A stretch of 39,507 nucleotides of DNA from Pedosphaera sp. (GCA_002686885.1 NYYT01000124.1:9996-49502), one strand, 5' to 3'; shown: positions 18,595 to 27,194, counted from the first letter of the stretch. Numbers and translations: made by a program. Notes: generated by a model not told the origin, from the sequence alone.

Positions 18595-19155
18595 TTACAT
18601 CAAGCCGAGCTGAAGTCGGGCGGCTTCAGTCATCATGTCCTGGCTCCACTGCGGTTCCCAGACCAGTTCGACATCGGCCTGAGCCACATCTTCAATGCAC
18701 ATCACCTTGTTCTGTACATCCTGCTGAATCACCGGCCCCATGCCACATCCGGGAGCCGTGAGTGTCATCTTCACCAGCACGTTGAATTCGTTGCCTTCCT
18801 CAATCGGAGTGACCACGCAATCATAAATCAATCCCAGGTCCACGATGTTGACCGGGATTTCCGGGTCATAGCAGGTTTTCATCTGTTCCCAGACCTGTGC
18901 TTCGACCTCTTCGGCGGTAGCCTTTTCACCTGCGACCGCCGCCTGGATGCGGACTTCTTCGACTTCCCTCCCGAGGGCGTCGGCATGTTTGCCTTGAATG
19001 CGAAACATGTTGCCGTTGACGATCACCGTGAAGGCTCCACCCAGCTCTTGAGTGATCTGGGCTTCCTCGCCTTGTTTGAGTGTGACTGGTTCACCGGTGG
19101 GCACAATGGCCGCTTCGACATCTCGACTGAGAATGATCTGGGTTTCTTGGCTCAT
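18595..19155 (-). CDS. sufT: SufT, Fe-S cluster assembly/maturation protein (MIP18/DUF59 family)
   Basis: An auxiliary Fe-S maturation factor of 186 residues. The N-terminal part (about 5-65: LSRDVEAAIVPTGEPVTL, QELGGAFTVIVNGNMFRI) is specific to the SufT branch. The MIP18/DUF59 domain follows at about 84-180 with DPEIPVNIVDLGLIYD (97-112) and LTAPGCGMGP (132-141, Cys137). The start at 19155 overlaps the sufD stop in an ATGA arrangement, which suggests translational coupling; the track's longer start at 19212 would run deep into sufD. In other bacteria SufT helps deliver clusters to client proteins. A separate YPLP-type regulatory role is not supported here. Confidence 0.92.
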   Translation of the reverse strand: MSQETQIILSRDVEAAIVPTGEPVTLKQGEEAQITQELGGAFTVIVNGNMFRIQGKHADALGREVEEVRIQAAVAGEKATAEEVEAQVWEQMKTCYDPEIPVNIVDLGLIYDCVVTPIEEGNEFNVLVKMTLTAPGCGMGPVIQQDVQNKVMCIEDVAQADVELVWEPQWSQDMMTEAARLQLGLM

Positions 19156-20516
19156 GACAGGGGAGTAGAGGTGTGGGCGTGAAAGTGCGGAAGGGCTTCG
19201 AGTTGTTCCCACACTAAATCGTCGAGAGACTTTCGAATGTTTGGATGCTCAATACGATCGATGATTTCACCAGCAAAGGCATGCACCAGCATACGCCTGG
19301 CCCTGGCCATTGGGATCCCTCGAGCACGCAGATACCAAATGGCCTGGTCATCCAGCTGGCCGATGGTTGCCCCGTGCGTGCAGCGAACATCATCTGCATA
19401 AATCTCAAGTTGAGGTTTGGTGTCCGCGGTGGCGGCATCGGAAAGCAAGAGATTTTTGTTGGTTTGCTTGGCATCTGTTTTCTGTGCTACCTGACGCACG
19501 TGGATGCGGCCATGGAAGACGCTGCGGGATTGATCGTCCAGAATCCCATTGAAGTATTCATGGCTTTCGGTGTGCTGTTGGGCATGATCCACGACCATGT
19601 GGTGGTCGATGATCTGATCGCCTTGGGCGAGTGAGAGCCCGTTGAGCGTGCAGCAAAGCCCGGGTCCATCCAGGTGCGTTCGGATATGGTTGCGGCTGAT
19701 CCGTCCTCCGAGGCTTAAATGATGGGAATCCATGCGCGCATCTCGCGTGATGCGTGCATAGATACTGGCCATGTGAAAGGCCTGCTTGGATTCATCTTGA
19801 ACTTTGATATGCTCTAGATAAGCGTTGTCTTCCACCAGGCATTCCAAGGTAGGAGCCGAGAGATACACCCCTTGATCCATGCCATGGAAGCTTTCCATGA
19901 CCGTGGCTTTTGAACCGGCCTCCATGTGAATCCAACAGCGGGCAAAAATGGCAGAGGCCTGAGGCTGTGCCGTGGTCACATGCATGATTTGGATGGGAAG
20001 CTCCAGTTGGACCCCCTTGGGAACCTTCAAGCAAATGCCGTCTTCAAAACAGGCAGCGTTGAGGGCTGCAAATGGACTATCGTTACCGTAGGTGTATTGA
20101 CCGAGGTGGTTTTTGAGCGGCGACTCGGGGTCTTGAACCGCCTGCTTAAGGGACCTAAGGCAGACTTCCTCTGGGAGCAGCGATCGATCGGACAAGGTTT
20201 CATTAAAGATGCCATCCACCAAAACCACACGAATACAGGCTGGATCCTTCAGTGGGTTTTCGATGCTCTGAAATGCCTCCTTGGAAATCCCCTTTGAATT
20301 GGAGGGGTGTTGGAAGGAGCACGAACGCATCGGATCCAGATTGGTGAACCGCCAGTCCTCATCGGAAAGAGTCGGGCATCCACTGCTTGCATAGCCTGCG
20401 ACCCCTGCTTTGCGGATGGGGGTCAGCCAGGTAGGGCCTTCATGCATCTCTGGATCCAGTGAATCCAACAGAGGAATAAAGGGATCGGTCGGGGGAGCTT
20501 TCAAGGTTTCGGTCAT
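19152..20516 (-). CDS. sufD: SufD, subunit of the SufBCD scaffold complex
   Basis: A 454-residue partner of SufB and SufC in the ATP-dependent cluster-building complex. The C-terminal beta-helix core is clear (CLKVPKGVQLELPIQIMH, ARCWIHMEAGSKATVMESF, YLEHIKVQDESKQAFHMAS, DHHMVVDHAQQHTESHEYF, VFHGRIHVRQVAQKTDAKQ). So is the conserved tail DDVRCTHGATIGQLDDQAIWYLRARGIP, which includes the Cys and His needed at the SufB-SufD interface. The N-terminal helical part carries DEDWRFTNLDPM. It starts 6 bases after sufC and overlaps sufT by 4 bases. Confidence 0.95.
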   Translation of the reverse strand: MTETLKAPPTDPFIPLLDSLDPEMHEGPTWLTPIRKAGVAGYASSGCPTLSDEDWRFTNLDPMRSCSFQHPSNSKGISKEAFQSIENPLKDPACIRVVLVDGIFNETLSDRSLLPEEVCLRSLKQAVQDPESPLKNHLGQYTYGNDSPFAALNAACFEDGICLKVPKGVQLELPIQIMHVTTAQPQASAIFARCWIHMEAGSKATVMESFHGMDQGVYLSAPTLECLVEDNAYLEHIKVQDESKQAFHMASIYARITRDARMDSHHLSLGGRISRNHIRTHLDGPGLCCTLNGLSLAQGDQIIDHHMVVDHAQQHTESHEYFNGILDDQSRSVFHGRIHVRQVAQKTDAKQTNKNLLLSDAATADTKPQLEIYADDVRCTHGATIGQLDDQAIWYLRARGIPMARARRMLVHAFAGEIIDRIEHPNIRKSLDDLVWEQLEALPHFHAHTSTPLS

Positions 20517-20522
20517 GATATT

Positions 20523-21311
20523 TCAATGAGACAACGCAGCAGTTGTCGCCTGAGCTTCCTCGATCACCCAGTCATAACCTTTTTCTTCCAGCTTGAGAGC
20601 CAGTTCCTTGGGGCCGCTCTTGATGATACGCCCATCGTAAAGGACATGCACGACATCAGGGACGATGTAATCAAGCAGTCGCTGATAATGTGTGATGACC
20701 AGTTGAGAAGTTTGCGGACTCCTGAGTTGGTTCACCCCGTTGGCGACTACTTTGAGAGCGTCAATATCCAGACCTGAATCGGTTTCATCCAACACCGCCA
20801 TCACGGGTTCGAGGGCCGCCATCTGAAAGATTTCGTTTCGCTTTTTCTCACCCCCTGAAAACCCCACATTGAGCGAACGCTTGAGGAAGTCTTCAGGTAA
20901 GTCGAGCAAGGCGGCCTTCTCCTTGATGTATTTCAAGAAAGCCACGGCATCGAGTTCCTTCTCTCCGCGCGCTTTGCGGACTTCATTGATGGCTGACTTG
21001 AGAAAATAGGTGGTGTTGACACCCGGGATTTCGACCGGGTATTGAAACGCCAGGAACAGCCCAAGATGCGCCCTTTCCTCAGGTGCACATTCCAGGATGT
21101 CCTGATCCTTGAAGTGAATATTCCCTCCCAGGATTTCATATCCCTCTCGCCCAGCGATGACAGAAGCCAGGGTGCTTTTCCCGCTCCCGTTCGGCCCCAT
21201 GATGGCATGGACTTCACCCGACTGAATTTCCAGATCTATTCCCTTGAGGATTTTCCGGCCTTCGACGCCGGCTTGCAGGTTGGTTATTCTCAACAATGAT
21301 GGGTTGGACAT
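20523..21311 (-). CDS. sufC: SufC, ABC-type ATPase of the SufBCD complex
   Basis: A cytoplasmic ATPase of 262 residues that drives conformational change in SufB/SufD during cluster assembly; it is not a transporter. Seen: Walker A GPNGSGKST (39-47), Q-loop FLAFQYPVEIPGV, ABC signature GFSGGEKKRNEIFQ, Walker B/D-loop AVLDETDSGLDIDAL and switch His in VITHYQRLLDYI. GFSGGEKKR and YPVEIPGV are diagnostic for SufC. The ATG at 21309-21311 follows sufB by 43 bases. No Shine-Dalgarno is visible, as for most genes of this operon. Confidence 0.96.
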   Translation of the reverse strand: MSNPSLLRITNLQAGVEGRKILKGIDLEIQSGEVHAIMGPNGSGKSTLASVIAGREGYEILGGNIHFKDQDILECAPEERAHLGLFLAFQYPVEIPGVNTTYFLKSAINEVRKARGEKELDAVAFLKYIKEKAALLDLPEDFLKRSLNVGFSGGEKKRNEIFQMAALEPVMAVLDETDSGLDIDALKVVANGVNQLRSPQTSQLVITHYQRLLDYIVPDVVHVLYDGRIIKSGPKELALKLEEKGYDWVIEEAQATTAALSH

Positions 21312-21354
21312 AATGAATTAAAAAGCATTTGAAAACGGTGGCCATCGATCACTC

Positions 21355-22803
21355 TTAACCGACACTTCCCTCCAGGCTGACACCGAGAAGTTTTTGAGCC
21401 TCCATGGCAAATTCCATGGGGAGTTCGCTGAAGACTTCCTTGCAGAAACCATTGACGATCATGTTGACCGCATCCTGGGTCGAGATGCCACGCTGATTGC
21501 AGTAAAAGATCTGATCTTCACCAATCTTGCTCGTGGTCGCTTCGTGCTCGATGCTCGCAGTGGTGTTTTTTGCTTCGATGTAGGGAAAGGTGTGGGCTCC
21601 ACACTGGTCTCCAATCAAGAGCGAGTCACACTGAGAGAAATTGCGTGCACCACTGGCTGATTTACGTACCTGGACCAGCCCGCGATAGCTGTTTTGACCG
21701 CGACCCGCAGAGATTCCCTTTGAGACAATCGTGCTTTTGGTGTCCTTACCGATATGAACCATTTTCGTTCCCGTATCGGCCTGCTGACGACGATTGGTCA
21801 ACGCCACTGAGTAAAATTCTCCAACGCTCTGGTCTCCAAGCAGGATACAGCTTGGATATTTCCAAGTGACTGCTGAGCCGGTTTCAACCTGTGTCCAGGA
21901 AATCTTGGAAGCACGTCCTTTGCAAATCCCGCGCTTGGTCACGAAATTGTAGATCCCTCCCTTTCCTTCTTCATCCCCGGGATACCAGTTCTGCACCGTT
22001 GAATATTTGATTTCTGCCTGGTCCAGGGCGACCAGCTCCACCACGGCGGCGTGCAACTGGTTTTCATCGCGCATGGGTGCGGTGCATCCTTCGAGGTAAC
22101 TGACATAGCTACTGTCCTCTGCCACGATGAGGGTTCTCTCAAATTGGCCCGACTTGGCCGCATTGATCCGAAAATAAGTGGAAAGTTCCATCGGGCAACG
22201 GACTCCCTTGGGTATGTAAACAAAGGATCCATCACTGAAGACCGCCGAGTTGAGAGCGGCATAAAAATTATCCGTGTAGGGAACCACGCTGCCCAAGTAG
22301 CGCTGCACCAGTTCCGGATGCTCCTGCACGGCTTCAGACATCGAGCAGAAGATGATCCCTTTCTCAGCCAATGTTTCCTTGTAGGTGGTGCCTACTGAAA
22401 CACTGTCAAAAACAGCATCCACGGCCACGCCGGCAAGTTTGGCGCGTTCGTGAAGCGGAATGCCCAGCTTTTCATAGGTTTCCAATAACTTGGGATCCAC
22501 CTCATCCAGACTCTTCGGGCCATCACTGGCTTTTTTGGGCGCTGAATAATAAATGATATCCTGAAAATCAACCGGAGGGTAGCTTACCTTGGGCCACGTG
22601 GGGGGCTGCATGGTGAGCCAGTGCCGGTAGGCTTTGAGACGCCACTCCAGCATGAAGGCGGGCTCGTTTTTCTTGTGAGAGATAAAACGGATGATGTCTT
22701 CGTTGAGCCCTGGAGGTGCTGATTCGGCTTCAATATCAGTGATGAAGCCGTATTTGTAGTCGCTTTTGACAAATCCTTCGATGGTTTCGGTGGCGCTGCT
22801 CAT
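21355..22803 (-). CDS. sufB: SufB, scaffold subunit of the SufBCD complex
   Basis: The main scaffold for new Fe-S clusters in the Suf system. The ATG at 22803 ([11 protein letters not shown]) gives 482 residues, normal for SufB; the track's extension to 22866 uses a GTG. Seen: [80 protein letters not shown] (the C-T-A-P region used in cluster binding), [21 protein letters not shown] and the C-terminal [22 protein letters not shown] with the conserved Glu and Cys. It is the first structural gene after the Fur/PerR regulator, with 103 bases between them. Confidence 0.96.
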   Translation of the reverse strand: MSSATETIEGFVKSDYKYGFITDIEAESAPPGLNEDIIRFISHKKNEPAFMLEWRLKAYRHWLTMQPPTWPKVSYPPVDFQDIIYYSAPKKASDGPKSLDEVDPKLLETYEKLGIPLHERAKLAGVAVDAVFDSVSVGTTYKETLAEKGIIFCSMSEAVQEHPELVQRYLGSVVPYTDNFYAALNSAVFSDGSFVYIPKGVRCPMELSTYFRINAAKSGQFERTLIVAEDSSYVSYLEGCTAPMRDENQLHAAVVELVALDQAEIKYSTVQNWYPGDEEGKGGIYNFVTKRGICKGRASKISWTQVETGSAVTWKYPSCILLGDQSVGEFYSVALTNRRQQADTGTKMVHIGKDTKSTIVSKGISAGRGQNSYRGLVQVRKSASGARNFSQCDSLLIGDQCGAHTFPYIEAKNTTASIEHEATTSKIGEDQIFYCNQRGISTQDAVNMIVNGFCKEVFSELPMEFAMEAQKLLGVSLEGSVG

Positions 22804-22906
22804 GTTGTTGATGGAACTGCGTAATCTTGTTTCAAAGTTCAAAAAGTTTGTGAAGCCACAGCACACGGTGGCCTAGATGCTATCTCGCGGTCTTTCCCCC
22901 CACGTT

Positions 22907-23365
22907 TTAATTTCGATTTCGGTTTGGGCACTTCAAAGGGTCGGCACATCGACCTCGAAGCGAGATATCCACCTGGGTAGGGACCAGGTTTCTGGGAAGT
23001 TTCAATGGTAGTTCCCCTTTATCTTTTTTGAAATCCACGTCGTGGATGCTGCCACATTCCTCACAGAAAAAGTGACAGTGTTCGTTCATGTTGGAACAGT
23101 AACGAGAGGCTGTACGTTCGACATTGACCTGTTTGATCAGGCCACATTTGACCAGCGCATCCAGTGTGTTGTAAACCGTTGCCATGGAGAGCTCCGGCAT
23201 GGCTGATTTGGCCCTCAGGTAAACTTCGTCTGCTGTGGGGTGATCGGTCTGCTGGAGCAGAGTATGATAAACATGCTCCCGCTGTGCGGTCATGCGCATG
23301 CCGCTGCTGGCTAGCTTGTGAGCCAGGTCCTGATCGCTTGTCGCAGATGGAAGATCCTTTTTCAT
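22907..23365 (-). CDS. Fur/PerR-family metal-dependent repressor heading the suf operon
   Basis: A 152-residue regulator from the ATG at 23365 (MKKDLPSAT); the track's start at 23413 lies upstream of the predicted promoter elements. The winged-helix region includes GMRMTAQREHVYHTLL and ELSMATVYNTLDALVKCGLI. Compared with B. subtilis PerR, the metal-site positions line up at a constant offset of 5: His42 (H37), Cys90 (D85), His96 (H91), His98 (H93) and Asp109 (D104). Asp at the last position favours PerR-type over Fur-type behaviour, but Cys at the second is unusual. The structural zinc Cys pairs are CEEC (101, 104) and CADPLKC (140, 146), the second wider than the usual CxxC. It probably controls itself and suf in response to iron or peroxide. 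That role is inferred from family, position and the palindrome at 23417. Confidence 0.9.
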   Translation of the reverse strand: MKKDLPSATSDQDLAHKLASSGMRMTAQREHVYHTLLQQTDHPTADEVYLRAKSAMPELSMATVYNTLDALVKCGLIKQVNVERTASRYCSNMNEHCHFFCEECGSIHDVDFKKDKGELPLKLPRNLVPTQVDISLRGRCADPLKCPNRNRN

Positions 23366-23385
23366 GACAGTCAAAACGCTGATGT

Positions 23386-23413
23386 AATGTAGTGGCACCC
23401 AGAGGTGTGTCAA
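23386..23413 (-). promoter_or_regulatory. Predicted sigma70-type promoter of the Fur/PerR gene and suf operon
   Basis: On the minus strand a perfect -35 TTGACA (23408-23413) is followed, after 16 bases, by TACATT (23386-23391), matching the -10 consensus at 4 of 6 positions. The start codon is 20 bases further on. The element sits 3 bases from the palindromic operator at 23417-23431. Confidence 0.6.
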
Positions 23414-23416
23414 TAG

Positions 23417-23431
23417 TTAGAATGATTCTAA
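23417..23431. promoter_or_regulatory. PerR-box-like operator, perfect 7-1-7 palindrome
   Basis: TTAGAATGATTCTAA is an exact inverted repeat of 7 bases around one central base. It has the same architecture as the B. subtilis PerR box (TTATAATnATTATAA) and differs at one position per half. It lies between the regulator gene and the divergent sulfatase gene, beside the predicted -35 of the regulator, so it is well placed for autoregulation and perhaps for control of the sulfatase as well. Confidence 0.7.
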
Positions 23432-23566
23432 ATATAAATTCCTTTGGTCAAAGTGGTTTCACGGGTTGCAAAGTTCTCTTTCATGGAGTGATGCCCTGTG
23501 AATGCAGGGCATGTGGCAAGCCTTCGCGTTGACGGCATCGTGCTCAAACGACATGATGACAACACC

Positions 23567-25003
23567 ATGCATCGAATGCATCAACTGAGCTGGTTGTGGA
23601 TCCCTCTCTTTTTGGCAATGGGGCAGGTGCTCACCCTGGGCGAAAACCCCAGACCCAACGTGCTGGTGATCCTGGCCGATGACTGCACCCGCAGCGATCT
23701 GAGGCTCTACGGCGGAAAAAATGCCCTCACTCCTCACATCGATCGCCTGGCTGATGACGGTCTTGTGTTTGATCATGCCTATCTGACCTCTGCCATGTGT
23801 CAGCCCTGTCGAGCTGAGCTCTACACTGGTCTTTTTCCCATGCGCAATGGGTGTGCCTGGAATCATTCCGCCAGTCGTCCCGGCACCATGAGTCTTCCTC
23901 ATTATTTAGGGCCTTTGGGATATCGTGTTGGGCTGGCCGGTAAAGTGCATGTCACCCCACCATCCTCTTTTCCCTTCGAATCCATCGGCGGATTTGATTC
24001 CAACTGTGTGCGTTCTCCGACTCAGCCACATCGCTTGGATGAAGTGACTGAATTCATCACTCGCGACCCAAGCCAGCCTTTTTGCCTGGTGGTGGCATTG
24101 GTCGAACCTCATGTGCCTTGGGTGATGGGCGATCCCTCCCAATACCCTCCTGAAAAAATTCACCTTCCACCCCATCTTGCAGATACCATCCGTACGCGTG
24201 AGGATTTCAGCCGATACCTGGCCGAAATAACCTACATGGATTCCCAGGTGGGTGCACTCCTGGATGCGCTGGAGCATGCCTCTCAGGAGAACAACACCTT
24301 GGTCTTGTTTTCCTCGGAACAGGGTGCTCAATTTCCTGGCTGTAAATGGACCAACTGGGATGCCGGTTTGCATACGGCTCTGCTTGCCAGATGGCCTGGA
24401 CACATTCGCGAGGGTCAACGCACTTCAGCCATCGTTCATTATGCGGATGTCCTTCCCACCTTGATCGATTTGGCCGGAGGTGAGATGGAATCGAGAGCTC
24501 TGGATGGCTGGAGTTTTACTGAAGTCTTATCAGGGCGGCAAAAGACCCATCGCAGCTTGAGTTTTGGCATGCATAACAATGTGCCTGAAGGCCCTCCTTA
24601 CCCCATTCGGAGTGTCAACAATGGAAGGTATCACTACATCCGTAACCTTCTTCCAGATGATATCTATATCGAAAAGCACCTGATGGGTCTCCGTGGCAAC
24701 GGCAAGCTCAACAACCCCTATTGGGCCAGTTGGGTTTGGGATGCCACCGATAATCCTCAAACCTATGCGTTGGTCAAGCGCTACACGCATCGTCCAGCAG
24801 AGGAACTTTATGATCTGACCATGGATCCTCATGAAATGAGTAACCGAATCGACGATCCGTCACTTCAAGCCATCAGGCAGTCGTTAAGTGATTCATTGGA
24901 TCAATGGATGTTGGAACAGTCCGATCCCGGAGTGGAGCAGGACACCTGGCGCTCATTGGAGGCCTCTCGCGTGGGAGAACATCGCTATGGCCCTCCTCAG
25001 TAG
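23567..25003 (+). CDS. Secreted Cys-type sulfatase (heparan N-sulfatase-like)
   Basis: A second, unrelated-looking sulfatase. The track starts at a GTG (23498). The ATG at 23567 (MHRMHQLSWLWIPLFLAMGQ) gives a clean signal peptide and 478 residues. Seen: metal site VLVILADDCTRSD near 32; formylglycine motif MCQPCRAELYTGL, fitting C-x-P-x-R with Cys as the convertible residue; GLAGKVHV; LVEPHVPW; LVLFSSEQGAQ with the later metal ligands; and GCKWTNWDAGLHTALLARWPG with the substrate-site Lys. The overall pattern resembles the N-sulfoglucosamine sulfohydrolase branch; the substrate is not determinable by eye. It diverges from the Fur/PerR gene, so the operator at 23417 may affect it. A formylglycine-generating enzyme elsewhere would be required for activity. 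Confidence 0.9.
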   Translation: MHRMHQLSWLWIPLFLAMGQVLTLGENPRPNVLVILADDCTRSDLRLYGGKNALTPHIDRLADDGLVFDHAYLTSAMCQPCRAELYTGLFPMRNGCAWNHSASRPGTMSLPHYLGPLGYRVGLAGKVHVTPPSSFPFESIGGFDSNCVRSPTQPHRLDEVTEFITRDPSQPFCLVVALVEPHVPWVMGDPSQYPPEKIHLPPHLADTIRTREDFSRYLAEITYMDSQVGALLDALEHASQENNTLVLFSSEQGAQFPGCKWTNWDAGLHTALLARWPGHIREGQRTSAIVHYADVLPTLIDLAGGEMESRALDGWSFTEVLSGRQKTHRSLSFGMHNNVPEGPPYPIRSVNNGRYHYIRNLLPDDIYIEKHLMGLRGNGKLNNPYWASWVWDATDNPQTYALVKRYTHRPAEELYDLTMDPHEMSNRIDDPSLQAIRQSLSDSLDQWMLEQSDPGVEQDTWRSLEASRVGEHRYGPPQ

Positions 25004-25066
25004 GAGATCGTTTCAGCGTTACCGGAATGGGTTGATTCACGGGCTGTTTTCCGCTAAGTTCCAGAA

Positions 25067-25381
25067 ATGTTCCCGGGCGAGTCAGCGCAGTCTCTTTCTG
25101 TACCCCTGCAGATGGGTTTGTGGATTTTGGCTGCCGGATTGTTATGTCTGGTTTTTCTGTGGCTGCTCAAAATTGAGCCCTACGTCAGGCGACGCAATCG
25201 AACCTCGACTTTCTTTCTCTACCCCTGGGCTCCATGGAAGGATTGTCTGGATGGATTCAAGGTGGCGCGAAGACACCGTCGAGGGACACCTTCTTTTTTG
25301 TTTATCTTTTGGTGGGGAAGTTTTCTTGAGGCAATAGGCTTGCTTTTATGGCTCATCGCCTGGTCCTTGCACTTGTCGTAG
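25067..25381 (+). CDS. Small hypothetical membrane protein
   Basis: I do not recognise this 104-residue protein. It has two hydrophobic segments likely to span the membrane, about residues 15-35 (MGLWILAAGLLCLVFLWLL) and about 78-102 (FLFIFWWGSFLEAIGLLLWL). They are joined by a positively charged loop (EPYVRRRNRTS, FKVARRHRRG) that probably lies in the cytoplasm. The start could be 25067 or the internal ATG at 25112. It follows the sulfatase by 63 bases on the same strand and converges on the alkaline phosphatase gene. A competing frame (24888-25337) lacks this membrane-protein character. It may be cotranscribed with the sulfatase; no function is proposed. Confidence 0.6.
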   Translation: MFPGESAQSLSVPLQMGLWILAAGLLCLVFLWLLKIEPYVRRRNRTSTFFLYPWAPWKDCLDGFKVARRHRRGTPSFLFIFWWGSFLEAIGLLLWLIAWSLHLS

Positions 25382-25391
25382 CCTGAATCTC

Positions 25392-27194
25392 TCAAGGTTT
25401 TTCCATATCACCTGAGGCATAACGCATCACGTGATAGAGGAAATTTTGCTCGATGACCCCACGGATGAGATGGGCCATGGGGCCGATGGCAAACACAGCC
25501 ACATCTTCGCCGGCATGAGTCTCACTGCTCAGAGCAACCCCTGCTTCTTGTACGTAATCTTCGCAGCCGACATCCACTTCACTCAAATCAGGCCGAGGGC
25601 TTCTGGGTGTGTGAAGGTATTTCCAGTCATCGTGTGCGGCCAGTGGTCCACCGCCATCTCCGATATCCAGATGGAAATGAACCCCGCCAGTGGTGATTTC
25701 CTTGGACTTCTTGTTTTGCATGGGGCCCGAATAACCCCCTCCATTTGCGTAGGCAAGCGTTGTATAGGGGAGCCCCATGGCGTCTTTCTTGGGTGAGGAC
25801 TCCGGGTTGCCATGGTCATCATTGCCAACCACCAGTCCGAGGATAGGGTTTCCACGAGTGGGATACCCCGCAATGGTAAAGGTATGACTGTGGTCGGCAG
25901 TCACCAGGATCAAGGTATCTTCTTTTTCTTCCTCACTCAGGGCGGATTGGATGGCATGAACCGCCTTGGAAAGGGCAATGGTTTCGGAGAGCGCCCGAAA
26001 GGCATTGCCAGCATGGTGAGCATGATCAATGCGACCGCCCTCAATCATGAGAAAGTAGCCTTGTTGGTTTTGCTTCAAGATTTCCAGAGCCTTGAGACTC
26101 ATTTCACTCAGAGAGGGGTCTGAAGGGCTCACTTCCTTGATACGGTCTGTTTCGTAGGTCATGTGGCTGCGTTCAAAAAGACCCAGCAACCGTTCGGTCG
26201 AGGAAGTGTCCACCTGAAGCAAACCCTTCCGGTCAAAAACAAAGGACGACCCCGGTTGCCTGAGCCAGGTGTCAATGAGGTGGCGTCCATCCAGTCGGTG
26301 TCCCATGAGTTTTGGGTCCTCATAATCATGTGCCGTGTTTGGAAGGAAAGCCTGACGTCCTCCTCCCAATACCACCTCCAGTCCGTCACCATACGGAAAC
26401 TCCATGAGCTGGCGGGCGATATCCTTGAATCCGGCCTCCAGTGCCTTCGGGTGATTCTCCGTCATGTCCGCATCGTGTTCCCAATTTCTCTCAGGGGAGT
26501 GAGCATAGCATGCCGCAGGGGTGGCGTGAGTGACGCGGGCGGTGGTCACCACACCCGTCGATTTGCCTTTTTTTTCGAAATATTCCAGGAGCGTCTCGCA
26601 AGAAGCGGCTTCTCCCTGGAAGTCTCTGGTAGAGGTGTGGTCCCCCCGGACCACGCGTTGGTCATAGCCAAAGGTGTAGGCCTTGGTTTTGTGTCCGGTC
26701 ATGATGGCGCTCATCGTGCCAGCTGAATCCGGAGTTTGTTGGTTGGTGTTGTAAACCTTTGCCAGAGCTGAATAAGGGAAGTGCTCCCAGCTCAGTCGGT
26801 GCTCTTCTCCGGCGGTGCCCTTTTGCTGCCCTTCAAGGATGCGCGAGGCAGTCATGGTGGAAATCCCCATGCCATCACCGATGAATAAAATAATGTTCTT
26901 TGCCGGTCGGTGATTGGGCCGATGCTTCAGGTAGCGATTTAATTGTTCTCGTTGGTTCTGAAAAGATGCGGGCTCTGCCCCCTGTGTTTGTGACTGCATG
27001 TTCCAACAGACTCCCATCCATCCCATGAGGAGGAGGATCGTCCACAATAAACCCCTGTCATGGGCGTCGATCGGTTTCAGGATGTCTTTTTCTGGTAGGC
27101 GAAGGAGTGGATGTTGAGAGGGGGGCATAGGGAATAGGGTTGCCTGTTGTATTCTTCTTGCGGGGCCAATAATCGCTTTTTGATGATGCATCAT
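25392..27194 (-). CDS. Secreted alkaline phosphatase (PhoA family)
   Basis: Hydrolyses phosphomonoesters outside the cytoplasm to release phosphate. The 600-residue protein shows the metal and catalytic signature of the family: NIILFIGDGMG with Asp107, nucleophile Ser157 in TPDSAGTMSA, MIEGGRIDHAHH, TADHSHT and the late metal ligand in SSETHAGEDVAVFAIGP. The start is uncertain. From 27194 the export signal (about 48-66, RGLLWTILLLMGWMGVCW) is preceded by a long charged leader; an ATG at 27128 (MPPSQHPLL) shortens it by 22 residues and is also possible. It begins 9 bases after the AAA-FHA gene and is probably cotranscribed with it. There is no Pho box that I can recognise. Confidence 0.92.
   Translation of the reverse strand: MMHHQKAIIGPARRIQQATLFPMPPSQHPLLRLPEKDILKPIDAHDRGLLWTILLLMGWMGVCWNMQSQTQGAEPASFQNQREQLNRYLKHRPNHRPAKNIILFIGDGMGISTMTASRILEGQQKGTAGEEHRLSWEHFPYSALAKVYNTNQQTPDSAGTMSAIMTGHKTKAYTFGYDQRVVRGDHTSTRDFQGEAASCETLLEYFEKKGKSTGVVTTARVTHATPAACYAHSPERNWEHDADMTENHPKALEAGFKDIARQLMEFPYGDGLEVVLGGGRQAFLPNTAHDYEDPKLMGHRLDGRHLIDTWLRQPGSSFVFDRKGLLQVDTSSTERLLGLFERSHMTYETDRIKEVSPSDPSLSEMSLKALEILKQNQQGYFLMIEGGRIDHAHHAGNAFRALSETIALSKAVHAIQSALSEEEKEDTLILVTADHSHTFTIAGYPTRGNPILGLVVGNDDHGNPESSPKKDAMGLPYTTLAYANGGGYSGPMQNKKSKEITTGGVHFHLDIGDGGGPLAAHDDWKYLHTPRSPRPDLSEVDVGCEDYVQEAGVALSSETHAGEDVAVFAIGPMAHLIRGVIEQNFLYHVMRYASGDMEKP

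Noticed and set aside
22855-22872. Hairpin GCCAC/GTGGC between the Fur/PerR gene and sufB
   Set aside because: Only a 5-base-pair stem with an 8-base loop and no adjacent T-run. It may be chance, so I do not call a terminator or attenuator.
24888-25337. 149-aa plus-strand ORF overlapping the sulfatase end
   Set aside because: Lies out of frame over the sulfatase C-terminus. The 25067-25381 frame has coherent membrane helices and is preferred.
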